DNA from: Viscum album
Taxonomy: Eukaryota; Streptophyta; Magnoliopsida; Santalales; Viscaceae
Reading direction: 5' to 3'
Assembly (NCBI GenBank): GCA_963277665.1
Contig: OY728125.1
Span: forward strand, 1,717,540,889-1,717,604,888
Length of the DNA: 64,000 bases
Under the pieces are notes generated by a model. That model worked only from the letters and a program-made list of their open reading frames with translations. It ran no database searches and was not told the DNA's origin. The translations under genes were made by a program, and so were the position numbers. This document shows positions 48,860 through 59,468 of this stretch, piece after piece. The stretch's first letter is position 1. Every line of letters begins with the position of its first letter.

Positions 48860-50085
48860 TTTCCTTCAGAGCAGAATTTTGAGTTCTCGATGGATTTGGC
48901 ATCATAAACACAACCTATATCTCTTACCTCATATCATATAGAACCCACCAAGTTGAAGGCATTAATGGTAGCACTGTTGGTTTCAGAATTAAAATGATTC
49001 ATTCGATTGAGTATCTCTACTTGGGACACCCTACTGATGTTTTCAAAGAGGGATGGTATATCTTTCTAATTATTTATTGAATACAAGAATATGAATAAGT
49101 TAACTTTAAAAAACATTATCCCTCACACCGAATTGATGACTTTTTTGATAAGTTTAAGGGGAGAGGTGGTTCTATAAGATTGAATTATGATATAGTTACC
49201 ACCAAGTTAGAGTTATAGAGACAGATATCCCAAAAATTTCTTTTTGAAGCAGGTATAACCATTTTGAGTATTTTTTCATGACTATTTGGATTGATGAATG
49301 CTCTAGCGGTCATTATGGAACTTATGAAAATAATTTTCCCCAAATATATCGATTGTTTTATCGTGTTATTTGTGAGAAAAATATGATCAAATCTTGATCC
49401 GAGGAGGAAATGATTCTTGCTTGATTATTGTTTTCGGAACTCTTGGGTATCCTAGTCTTTATGACAGGTTTTCATAGTTCACTTTCATGATTAAAGAGGT
49501 TTTGTTAACGGGCCATGTGATCTCAGAACAAGGGGTTTTAGTAGACCTTGAGCTGATTAGTGTAGTTATGTCAAGGGAGATATAGAGGAATGTGTTTCAG
49601 ATTAGATGATTTCTAGGCCAAAATATATATTAATGTAGGTTTTTTGAGACTTCTCTCTGATTTATTCACCCATGACAGTTCTCAACTAGAGGGGGTTGTT
49701 GTTTGAATAGATCATAGAATCTCTATAATCCTATGAGTAGATAAAATGACGGTTGAATACCACTCATGTGGGGATATTTATAGAATTGGGAAAAGGTTAT
49801 GTGGTTTATTGTGATGCATTAGATACGATTCTTTGGTTTGTGCTTTTGTAGGATGAGAATTTGGTGCTTTATAGTTCTCACCAACTTCGAACACATGAAA
49901 AGAATTACCTGACCCATGACATGGAGTTTACAACTGTAATAAATTCCCAAAAGATGTGGTACCATTATATATTTTGGAATAAATTTTTGGTTTATTCTTA
50001 TCATATGATATTAGCCTACATTTTCTCTAAGAAGGATCTTAAGTTAAGGAAGCGTTGTGGGGTTGAATTTTTGTAGGGGTTTGAT
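48860..50085 (+). pseudogene. pol: chromovirus D reverse transcriptase and RNase H, decayed
   Basis: RT starts with FQDFLQSRILSSRWIWH (the F-P-D-x-L-P-G-L-P-P-x-R region, about 48860). Traces of the K-x-M-N-K-x-T block follow at about 49090. The catalytic box at 49366-49383 reads LFVRKI, so both aspartates are gone. RNase H is much better kept: VYCDALDTILWF at 49804, LYSSHQLRTHEKNYLTHDME at about 49869-49926, then KDLKLRKRCGVEFL near 50050. These match the D-A-S, S-R-Q-L-x-x-H-E-x-N-Y-x-T-H-D-L-E and L-R-x-R-R-W-x-E-x-L blocks, in one nearly uninterrupted frame from 49861 to 50076. Confidence 0.8.
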
Positions 50086-50299
50086 TTTGTTATCTTCTAT
50101 TCCCTAGGAAAAGTAATGTTGTAGTTGAAACTTTGAGTAGAAAATTGATACTATAGTAATTATAAGAGTCTAGTGATGAGTGGACTTTAATGGGGCTCTT
50201 TGATCAGATGAACATGTATACTAAGGGAAAATGTGGAGGTTCTTTCTTGGCTCGTGCCTATTTGGATACTTCTATTTTGAAGATAAATATAAAAAAGTA

Positions 50300-50849
50300 A
50301 CCTAGGGATGAGCTATGCCAGCAACATATGAAGTTTCTTCACAGAGGGGAGAATCCTTGTGTTTGGTTATTCTCTCACGAGGTAATCGTGTGCTTTAAGG
50401 GTCGATTTTTTGAGTCGTTTTCTATGAGAAAAGTGGTGATGCATGATAGTCATTAGTCTTAGTGGGATATGCATCCTAGATCTACCATGATGTATTATGA
50501 TGTATTTCAGTAGTTCCTGTGGCTTGGTATGAGGTGGGATATAATTGACTTCGGATCGAGGAGTTATACATGTCAGTAGGTAAAATCAAAGCATCAAAGG
50601 CCATTAGGAATGCTTCTGCTACAACCCATTCCTACCTCGAAGTGGAACGAGATCCCCATGTATGTCATTATTAGCATACCTAAAACACCATGGGGAAGGA
50701 ATTACATTTAGGTAGTGATTGACTGTATTAAAAATTGGACAATTTCATTTAGATCAATGACTCAAAAAAGGTGGATGAGTTGGGCCGAATGTCTGTTCAG
50801 AAGGTAGTGAGGCTTTATGGTGTGTCTTCAAAAATCATTTTTGATGGGG
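50300..50849 (+). pseudogene. pol: chromovirus D integrase, first part, decayed
   Basis: The zinc-binding region is visible as HPRSTMMYYDVFQ (about 50470) and YTCQ-stop-VKSKHQRPLG (about 50560-50610), matching H-x-G-x-x-K-M-Y and C-x-x-C-Q-x-x-K-x-x-x-x-x-P. The catalytic core follows with IPKTPWGRNYI (about 50670). The frame then reaches the codons for D-G-D-P, where it is cut by element E. The remaining N-F-T-S-S-F-W resumes at 59469. Confidence 0.8.
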
Positions 50850-50854
50850 ACCCC
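50850..50854. repeat. target-site duplication, left copy (ACCCC)
   Basis: ACCCC directly precedes the TGTCATGACC start of element E; an identical ACCCC follows the element at 59464-59468. Five bases is the normal duplication length for Ty3/gypsy integrases. Confidence 0.9.
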
Positions 50855-51540
50855 TGTCATGACCCACCTTCACCCAAAGGAGGGAAAGGTCAGTATATTT
50901 ACAAGCCCTTCCTTCTTTAAGTTGAAGGAGAGATAATGAACCCTGAAACCCGCCTTCTATAGGTCCTAGAGTGGTGACTAGCACCAAGGGTATGGAAATC
51001 ACACAAAAATGGAAGGCATTAACCTTTTTGTTTTATAGGATCGAGAGGTAAGATACTAAACCCCAAAAACACCAAAAGCATAAAGTAAAGTAAAGCCAAA
51101 AACCATCCCCAATGCATGTTACAAAAGTAAAAATCCACAAGTGCAAAGTGACTACAAGGGTAATGTACCAAGGAAAGAAAAACATCAACTGCAACCGCCC
51201 CAAAGGTCCGAGCTAGTATGGTCCCGCGCGATCCCCAAAGTCCTCCTGGAAACCTGAAAGCAGTTTTATATACGTAGGGTGAGTATACAAGTATACTCAG
51301 TAGGGAAAACCAAAGACTCTCGTGCACAAGTGGGGGAACATGCTAAAGTCCTGTGAGAAGCAGACGACCAACACTATCAAGAGTTCATCCATCCCACTCA
51401 CCGGCCACAGTCACGAAATAAAGTAAGCATGTAATGTATATAATAAGAGCACATCGATGTTTGGCTACCCCGTGCCACTTTCCCACTGGTTATTGAAGAC
51501 ATCCTACACATCGAACCAATCCCGCCATTCTCACCACAGT

Positions 51541-51872
51541 CCCACTGCCACACCCCGACCGCACACACATGGGACCCAACCTCACACAGTCCCACTGCCA
51601 AACCCCGTCCACACACACCTGGCCCACAAATGTCACACGTAACCACGCCTGCAAACACCTAGGCCAGAATAACCACCACCACGCCCAAAGACACCTGGGC
51701 AAGAAGATCCACTCCCATGCCCGAAGACACCTGGGCCTCATCCCGAAGATACTTGGGAAACCACCTGCCCGCACACACCTGGGCTATAACCAGCACACTA
51801 CCACGCCCGAAGGTTCTTGGGCTAATAATGGACCTCAGGCCACCACAGCCTACCTAAAGACACTTGGGCTAT
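51541..51872. repeat. tandem array with GCCC...CACCTGGGC core, LTR copy 1
   Basis: About nine units of 24-49 bases share the 18-base core GCCCGAAGACACCTGGGC or variants. The core ends are complementary (GCCC/GGGC), so each unit can form a small hairpin. Unit length varies while the core is kept. Confidence 0.7.
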
Positions 51873-53431
51873 CCGGGAAAGGGAGCAGAAAAGGAGCTAA
51901 TAACCAGCCACTAATAATAGTGTTTGGAAAAACACCCTCCACCATGAAATGGCGATGTTCGGCACTAAGTGATCATCTTGGGTGGGGCGCGAATAAGAAA
52001 CACAAAACTAAAAGTATATGTACAGGTAACAAGCACTCACCCAAAGTTCATGTTTTTCTTCAGCCCACCTAAAGAACGCAAACAACACTACGTCCAAGTC
52101 ACAACTCACACCAAACCAAAATCCATTTGTCCCATCATGGTTTACATGTTCAGTAATAATTCTTAAATGAGTTTTCTGCAACTACTGGGCAACTAACACC
52201 ATAAGCACAATCCAAGGGAAAAAGATCCAGCCAAACGTCATGAATCAACTACAAAATCCACACCCGGTCCTCTTGTAAAGTCACAACAACAAAGGGATAA
52301 GTGAGATCCCTCTAAGTACTAGAACCAATGAAAACCCAAGATACACACCCATTTCCCCAAGATCTAGGAGCCAACGTTTTCTCAATAACAGAGGCTCCCG
52401 CCCCAATTCGTGATATAAAAAAGGTAACCACACGGTCTTAAAATTCAAAACCACTGAAAGCATAACACAGGGGATCCCACCCCCAATTTCATAACCACCG
52501 AGAGTATAAAAACATGGGATCCCATCCCCTCCCACATCTCCCAAAAACCGGACCATGAAAGAAGAACAATCAAACCACCACCACCAAGAAAAGCAGTCCC
52601 ATGCTGGTGTTTCTAGATTTATAAGACTTAACACACTCTATGATTTCAATTTCCATGCCTTAACTGGGGTTATCACAGAAGGGATTGATCCGGGTGCTTT
52701 CAATTTATTTAGCCGAATATACGAAATTAACCAAATTCCTTTACACAGCAAGGGTTCACAAACACGATCCATTTAAACATCACCAGAGGTAAGGTTTCGT
52801 TAGTGCACAGAGAAAAGACCACCAACAGCCATGATTTTCAGTAGGCATAAGCCTGTAAAATTCAGAAAAGAATATTATAAAACAAGGCAACATCATCAAT
52901 CACAGCCCCCATAGTTCTTTGAGTCCGTTCATTATCTTAATTAAGGTTTGGGTTCATCCAATTATACAGAATCAAAAGCATCCCCACCCCGCATGATACA
53001 CAAAAGTGAGAGACGAGGAGAAATTCCCTAGTTGTTGATCAACGATCGACGCTGAGCCTGGGCGTGGAACTTCACGGATATCGTTGCGGATCGCCTGAAT
53101 GAAAATCCGTTCGTCTGAACGAAGGGTACTACTAGCATAGGGTGATCAAGAAAAGAAGAAACCATGACTAACCCTTTAGTTTATAAGGGCAGGGGACGGT
53201 TGAGATAAGAATGTGAAACCACAGAAGGAGTGGGGGTCGTGGGTTGACCACGCGGCCCCACACATTATTAAAGGGGTCTAAACCAACGTACACACCAGGT
53301 TAATTTATTATATATTTAATTAAAATATTTATGGGAATTACCAGGATTTAAAACAATCTTAAAGGGGTCAAAATAGGGTTTAAAACCCAATTCGTGTGAA
53401 AAGGAGCAGAACTGGAAAGACCCCGTGGGGT

Positions 53432-53630
53432 AGGCGAGAGCCACGGGTGGCTGTCAGCCACCTGTGGCTGAGAGCTACTGGTGGCTGACACCCACCGGTA
53501 GCTGCAGCTACCGGTAGACCAAGCTACTGGTTGAAAGAGCTACCGGTAGGCGGTGGCTACCGATAGACCGAGCTACTGGTTGGCCTGCTACCGGTAGGCT
53601 AAGGCTGCCGGTAGACCTACCGTTAGGCCA
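53432..53630. repeat. tandem array of CTACCGGTAG palindromes, LTR copy 1
   Basis: Repeated AGCTACCGGTAG, GCTACTGGT, CACCGGTAGCTG and CTACCGGTAGG motifs at intervals of roughly 10-30 bases. The core CTACCGGTAG is a perfect 10-bp palindrome. On the element's strand the array starts about 80 bases inside the LTR, in U3. Confidence 0.8.
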
Positions 53631-53712
53631 AGATTCATAAAGATTCCAAGACTAGAAAACCCAACATGAGATTTTCACAAAGTAATGGACCCCAAAAACC
53701 TGGGCCATTACA

Positions 53713-54790
53713 TCAGATACCTCTTAAACGATTCTTGTCCTCGAGAATCAAAACAACCCAGAAAGAAAGATAGGGTCTAAACAACTGTCTCAAAAGATAC
53801 CTCTTAAGAGTGAACCTCTGATAGTAACCTTCCATCCCGAGGAAACTACGGACCTCTGCCACATTCTTGGGTGCTTCCCAAGAAACAACTGCCTCAATCT
53901 TTGATGGGTCCACCGCTACCCCCTGCTCGGACACCATGTGCCCGAGGAAGTTCACTTCTCGTGTCCAGAATTTTCATTTCGACAAATTCCCATAGAGCTG
54001 GTGCTGTCGGAGGACCTCCAAAACCATCCTCAGGTGATCTGCATGGTCCTCCTCTGATCTTGAATAGATCATAATGTCGTCGATGAACACTAATACGAAC
54101 CGATCCAGGTATTCCCGGAAGATGGAGTTCATAAGCCCCATGAACACAGCCGGGGCATTCGTAACACCAAAGGGCATGACCAAAAACTTGAAGTGTCCAT
54201 ATCTACACCTGAATGCCATCTTTGGGATGTCGCCCTCTTTCACCCTCAACTGGTGATACCCAGAACGCATGGGAGATCTTTGAGAACCACCCTGCCCCTT
54301 TCAGCTGGTCAAAAAGATAGTCTATCCTTGGAAGAGGGTAGTGATTCATGATCGTCGCCTGATTCAGCCTCCTGTAGTCTATGCACAACCCGAGACCACC
54401 ATCTACCTTCTTTGCGAACAAGACTGGAGCACCGCACGGTGAAGCACATGGCCGAACATAACCCCTCTTCATCAGATCGTCAATCTGAATCCGCAACTCC
54501 TGTAGCTCTGAAGGTGACCTCCGGTAAGGAGCCATCGAAATTGGACGAGCGCCGGGATGCAGGTCTATCCCGAACTCGATATCACGTCGAGGGGGTAGAG
54601 TCGTCACCTCCTCAGAAAAGACGTCCATAAACTCATGGACGATCTCTGTCACCTCCACCATCTCAACATCTATTGACTCCAATGACAGCTCGGCTAACAA
54701 GGAGAGGAGGGGTTCCTCTCGCCTGTTTCCCTTCTGATTTCTCTGCTCGCCGGTGAAAGTAACACGCCGGTTGCCCAAGTCCGAGAACAC
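53713..54790 (-). pseudogene. pol: element E reverse transcriptase, with deletion after its C-terminal connection
   Basis: RT is well preserved. 54790-54203 carries [76 protein letters not shown] and [14 protein letters not shown]. After one frameshift near 54270 come [34 protein letters not shown] and the intact box VFIDDIMIY (54067-54090). A stop in the K-F-W block near 53974 precedes [20 protein letters not shown] and [14 protein letters not shown]. Right after that the normal R-x-F-S-x-I-A-x-P-L block is missing. The frame instead enters a short tail ending [11 protein letters not shown] at the LTR. This tail resembles the F-E-D-E-I end of complete elements, so RNase H to chromodomain were deleted. 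Confidence 0.9.
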
Positions 54791-54837
54791 AACCCTTCCT
54801 CAGAAGCTATCGATGAAGGAACACCTGGAGAATAGCT

Positions 54838-55105
54838 AGTCGATGCCTAGGATGACATCGTATGGCTGTATCTGTAGCATAAGAAGATCCCTAACCGACT
54901 GATGTGTCCCTATCATCAGTCAACATCCTTGACAAACAAATAACAAGTAGGTAAAACCTTGGATTGGTGTGCTCAGCACCATGGGAACTAGAAGTCTCTT
55001 GGAATATAGACCCAAGGCACAGGCTAGACTGGGTACAAAAAAGGAGTGCGAATCTCTGGTATCGAATAAGGAAAAAGCAATGGTACTGAACAAACTAATC
55101 GTACC
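54838..55105 (-). pseudogene. pol: element E protease, decayed
   Basis: The minus strand reads TISLFSTIAFSLFDTRDSHS then PSLACALGLY near 55105-55000. This is the aspartic protease block L-F-D-[ST]-G-A-S-H-S-F with Gly-Ala changed to Arg-Asp. At 54864-54838 DVILGID is followed by a stop where Trp stood, the D-V-I-L-G-M-D-W-L block. A stop and a frame change lie between. The catalytic Asp is retained but the glycine is not. Confidence 0.75.
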
Positions 55106-56218
55106 TCGAACAACCTCTGGCCCTACTAGAACTGCTGCCTACGCGGCGTGTAGTTATCCACGCCCGACTCCTCTGCCCCTCGGCTTTCGGCCACCTCCCT
55201 GACCACTCCCCAGTTGAGGTCCCTGAGGAGCGCCCTGAGGTTGGCCTCGTCCTCCTATGTCTGCCCTTGGAGGAGCGGGAGCTTGCTGTCCCTGAAGCTG
55301 CTGCTGGAAAGGACTGGCTGGAAGCTGCTGTTGGGGCGGGCACTGGGGCTGTCCGCCACCACAGTATTGTACCCAGTATAGGCACTGACTTCAGAGATGT
55401 CCATGGCTCCCACAGACGAAGCACCGCGGTCCCTGGCCCAAAGGCAAAGGGTGAGGACTAGGGGATCGAAACTGAAACTGGTGCGGCCTGCACCCTACTG
55501 GTCGGAACCTGGAGGGTCCTGATGCTGGAGGCCTGGTACTGATGGCCTTCCCCTTCCATGGTCCCAGATGGATCCCCTCTCATGACACTCTTCCTAGAGA
55601 GTGCATCCTCTCCACCACTTCGGCCTTCTTCTGGACCTCCAAGTATGTCGACAGGGTAAAGGGAGTAACAACATACTGGAGGGAGGGTCGGAGCGCCTCC
55701 TCCAAATGTCTTGCCCGAGACTCCTTATCGGGAAAGAGTTCCGCAGAAAAATGTAAGAGGTCCTTGAACTTGATTCCTAGCTCCCTCAATGACATACTCC
55801 CCTGCTGGAGGGAGAGTAGCTCCTGTCTCTTTTCCACCTTCATCGTCGAAGAGAGGAATTCCTCCCAGAACTCTCTCTCGAAAACAACCCATGCCACCTC
55901 AGCCTCTCTCTTCTCCCCTAGGTAAAGTGTCCACCGGTGACGCGCCGCTCCCCACATCTGGCTGATGGCCAGAGGAACCCAGTACTCAATCGGAGCCCGG
56001 ATCAAGCCGAAGGATTTCACTAGCTCCTCTAGCCAGCCTTCCGTCTTCATATCAGAGGTACTGCCCTCATACTTCTTGAGGGTCTGTAGCTGGAAGGGCC
56101 AAAGTGTCTTCTTCTACCGGTCATCCTCATCCTCTCGATTAGTTCTCTTCTGATTGTCCATGGTAGTCTCCAGGGCCTCGATCGCCCGTACCAAACGTGG
56201 TCACCTTCCAGGTGCCAT
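55106..56218 (-). pseudogene. gag: element E gag with zinc knuckle, broken
   Basis: The start ATG is likely at 56218-56216 (M-A-P-G-R-stop), about 360 bases after the primer site. The frame at 55580-56050 is open. It carries KTEGWLEELVKSFGLIRAP, MWGAARHRWTLYLGEKREAE and the block FEREFWEEFLSSTMKVEKRQ, then LLSLQQGSMSLREL and HLEEALRPSLQYVV, the plant chromovirus capsid pattern. A CCHC knuckle, CFVCGSHGHL-stop-SQC, is coded at 55423-55382 with one stop inside. A Gln/Gly/Pro-rich tail (QPQCPPQQQLPASP, then a Gly/Arg-rich run) follows. At least three stops in all. Confidence 0.85.
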
Positions 56219-56573
56219 AGCTGTAAGGTAAACAAGGAATGCCTAATCCCAATTAGTACAGATTATTGTTTAAAACTTATTAAACTTTTTATTTATTCTT
56301 AATTACCAAAAAACACCAGAAACAAGAGAACACAAGTCATTATGATGCATGTAACTTTCCTAGGGTCTCTAGCCTGCAATCAGCGTGGCCTCACTTGGTT
56401 GTTCGGTAGGTCCAAAGTACTTGCGTCGGATCATGGGGGGCCCTAAAATCCCATGTCCTAGCCGGTCTTACCTGGCTTAATTCATGCACCAAGGTCACCC
56501 AACACTATTTCCCTACCATCCCATGTAATCCTCACAGTGCCTAACTCCAGACTCCATCCTATCTCTCAAACTA

Positions 56574-56585
56574 CCTCTGATACCA
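56574..56585 (-). promoter_or_regulatory. element E primer binding site, initiator tRNA-Met type
   Basis: The minus strand reads TGGTATCAGAGG three bases after the 5' LTR end at 56589, eleven of twelve to the usual plant site. It fixes the orientation of the element. Confidence 0.92.
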
Positions 56586-56997
56586 TTCTGTCACGACTCG
56601 CCGTCACCCAAAGGAGGGAAAGGTCAGCAGATTGCCAAGCCCTTCCTTCTTTTAGTTGAAGGAGAGATAATGACCCCTGAAACCTGCCTTCTATAGGTCC
56701 CGGAGTGGCGACTAGCACTAAGGGTATAGAAATCACACACAAATGGAAGGCATTACCCTTTTTGTTTTACAGGATCAGGAGATAAAATAGTAAACCCCAA
56801 CAACACCAAAAGTGGAAAGTAAAGTAAAGCCAAAAACCATCCCCAATGCATGTTACAAAATTAAAAAACCACAAGTGCAATGTGACTACAAGGGTAAAGT
56901 ACCAAGGAGAGAAAACAAGCAACTACAACCGCCCCAAAGGTTAGAGATAGAATGGTCCTGTACGATCCCCGAAGTCCTCCTAGAAACCTTTAAGAAG

Positions 56998-57006
56998 TTT
57001 TATATA
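56998..57006 (-). promoter_or_regulatory. TATA box in element E 5' LTR
   Basis: TATATAAAA on the minus strand, preserved at the equivalent place of the other LTR (51264-51272). It lies about 410 bases before the end of the 5' LTR, which would make U3 about 2.4 kb long. Promoter role is inferred. Confidence 0.45.
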
Positions 57007-57286
57007 TGTAGGGTGGGCATAAAAGTATACTCAGTAGGGAAAACCAAAGACTCTCGTGCACATGTGGGGGAATGTGCTAATGTCCTGTGAGAAGAAGACG
57101 ACCAACACTATCAAGGAGTTCATCTATCCCACTCACTGACCACACTAACCAATTAACGCAAGCATATAATGTATATAATAAGAGCACATTGATGTATGGG
57201 TACCCCACGCCACTTTACCACTGGTTATTGAAGACATCCTACGCATCGAACCAATCCCTCCATTCTCACCACAGTCCCACTGCCAC

Positions 57287-57610
57287 ACCCCGCCCGCACA
57301 CACCTGGGTCACAAAATCAAGAAGCCCCACTGCCAAACCCGGCCCGCACACACCTGGGCCACAACTGTCACACGCAACCATGCCTGCAAACACCTAGTCC
57401 AGAAAAAACACCACCACACCCAAAGACACCTGGGCTAGAAGATCCACTACCACGCCCGAAGACACCTGGGCCTCATCCCGAAGATACTTGGGAAACCACC
57501 TGCCCACACACACCTGGTCCATAACCACCACACTACACCGCCCGATGGTTCTTGGGCTAATAATGGACTTCAGGTCATCACAGCCTGTCCAAAGATACTT
57601 GGGCTATCCG
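57287..57610. repeat. tandem array with GCCC...CACCTGGGC core, LTR copy 2
   Basis: Same core and order as 51541-51872 with small changes, for example GCCCGAAGACACCTGGGC unchanged in the middle units. Confidence 0.7.
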
Positions 57611-59171
57611 GGAAAGGGACCAGAAAAGGAGCTAATAACCAGCCACTAATAATAGTGTTGGGAAAACCCCCTCCCCCATGAAATGTGGGTGTTCGGCACT
57701 AAGTGGTCATCTTGGGTGGGGCGCGAATAAGAAATACAAAACTACAAGTATATGTATAGGTAACAAGCACTCACCCAAAGTTCAGGTTTTTCTTTAGCCC
57801 GCCTAATGAACACAAACATCACTACGTCCAAGTCACAACTCACGCCAAACCAAAACCCATTTGTCCCATCCTGGTTTACATGTTTAGTAATAATGATTAA
57901 ATGATTTTTCTGCAACTACTAGGAAACTAACACCATAAACACAATCCAAGGGAAAAAGATGCAGCCAAACGTCAAGAATCAACTACAACATCCACACCCG
58001 GTCCTCTTGTAAAGTCACAACAACAAAGGGATAAGTGAGATCCCTCGAAGTACTGGAACAAAATAAAACCCAAGATACACCCCAATGTCCCCAAGATCAT
58101 GGAGGAAATGTTTTCTCAATAAAAGAGGATCCCACCCCAATTCGTGATATAAAAAAGGTAACCACCCGGTCATAAAATTCACAAACACAGAAAGCATAAC
58201 ACAGGGGATCCCATCCCAAATTTCACAACCACCGAGAGTACAAAAATAGGGGATCCCATCCCCTCACACATCTCCAAACAACCGTCCCGTGAAAGAAGAA
58301 CAATCAAAACACCACCACCAAGAAAAGCAGGCCCATGCCGGTATTTTCAGATTTATAAGACTTAACACACTCCATGATTTCATTTTCCGTGCCTTAACCG
58401 GGGTTATCACAGAAGGGATTGATCCTGGTGATTTCAATTTATTTAGCCGGATATATGTAATTAACCAAATTCCTTTACACAGCAAGGGTTCACAAACACG
58501 ATCCATTTAAACATCACCAGAGGTAAGGGTTCATTAGTGCACAAGAAAAAAACACCAACAACCATGATTTTCAGTAGGCTAAGCCCACAAAATTCGGAAA
58601 AGAATATCATAAAACAAGGCAGCATCATCAATCACATCCCCCCCTCGTTCGTTGAGTCCGTTCAGTATCTTCATTAAGGTTCATGTTATTCCAATTCTAC
58701 AGAATCAAAAGCATACCCACCACGCATGATACAAAAAACTGAGAGACGAGGATAAATTCCCTACTTGTTGATCAACGATCGACGCTGAGCCTGGGCACAG
58801 AACTTCATGGATAGAGATGCGGCTTGCCTGAATGAAAATCAGTTTGTCTGAACGAAGGGTACTACTAGCACAGGGTGATCGAGAAAAAAAAAGAAACCAC
58901 AACTAACCCTTTAGTTTATAAGGGTGGGGGATGGTTGAGATAAGAACGTGAAACCGCATAAGGAGCGGGGGTCGTGGGTTGACCACGCAGCTCAACACGT
59001 TATTAAAGGGGTCTAAACCAACGTACACACCAGGATAATTTGTTAAATATTTAATTAAAACATTTATGGGTGTTACTGGGATTTAAAAAAAGCTTAAAGG
59101 GGTCAAAATATGGTTTAAAACTGAATTCACGTGAAAAGGAGAACTACTGGAAAGACCCTGTGGGGTAGGCG

Positions 59172-59383
59172 AGAGCCACCAGTAGTGGAGAGCTACCGGT
59201 AGGCTGTAACGACTGGTAGACCGAGCTACCGGTAAGCTGTAGCCACCAGTAGCTACAGCTACTGGTAGACCGAGCTACCGGTAGAATGAGCTACTAGTAT
59301 GCTACGGCTACCAGTAGACTGAGATACCGATTGGCCTACTACCGGTAGGCTAAGGCTACTAGTAGGCATACTATTAGGCCAAG
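59172..59383. repeat. tandem array of CTACCGGTAG palindromes, LTR copy 2
   Basis: Contains AGCTACCGGTAG, GCTACCGGTAAGC, ACTGGTAGACCGAGCTACC and related motifs. Unit content is shuffled relative to 53432-53630, so the array has changed since insertion. Confidence 0.8.
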
Positions 59384-59463
59384 CTTCACTGAGATTCCTC
59401 GACTAGAAAAACTAACATGAGATTTCCACAAAGTAATGGACCCCAAAAATTGGGGCCATTACA

Positions 59464-59468
59464 ACCCC
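59464..59468. repeat. target-site duplication, right copy (ACCCC)
   Basis: Identical to 50850-50854. Removing element E and one copy restores an uninterrupted reading frame junction in element D's integrase motif. Confidence 0.9.

Larger units (their letters stand above)
50855..53712 (-). repeat. element E 3' LTR (2858 bp)
   Basis: Collinear with 56589-59463 along its whole length. It runs from TGTAATGGCCC at the right end (minus strand) to GGTCATGACA at the left end. A TATA-like TATATAAAA on the minus strand lies at 51264-51272. It contains two tandem arrays, listed separately. Plus-strand open frames inside it (for example 51569-52072) come from the array and are not genes. Confidence 0.95.
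50855..59463 (-). mobile_element. Ty3/gypsy chromovirus derivative 'E', internally deleted, nested in D
   Basis: An 8609-bp element bounded by TG...CA LTRs and a perfect 5-bp target duplication. It reads on the minus strand: 5' LTR 56589-59463, primer site 56574-56585, gag, protease, RT, then 3' LTR 50855-53712. RNase H, integrase and chromodomain are absent. The two LTRs differ by about one base in ten in the stretches I compared, so the insertion is younger than D but not recent. It looks non-autonomous. Confidence 0.95.
56589..59463 (-). repeat. element E 5' LTR (2875 bp)
   Basis: Collinear copy of 50855-53712. On the minus strand it starts TGTAATGGCCCCAATTTTTG and ends GAGTCGTGACA. It carries the same two tandem arrays, with some gain and loss of units. 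Confidence 0.95.

Noticed and set aside
51569..52072. 167-codon plus-strand open frame, His/Thr/Pro-rich
   Set aside because: It lies inside an LTR over a tandem array, on the strand opposite to the element, and is not kept open in the other LTR copy.
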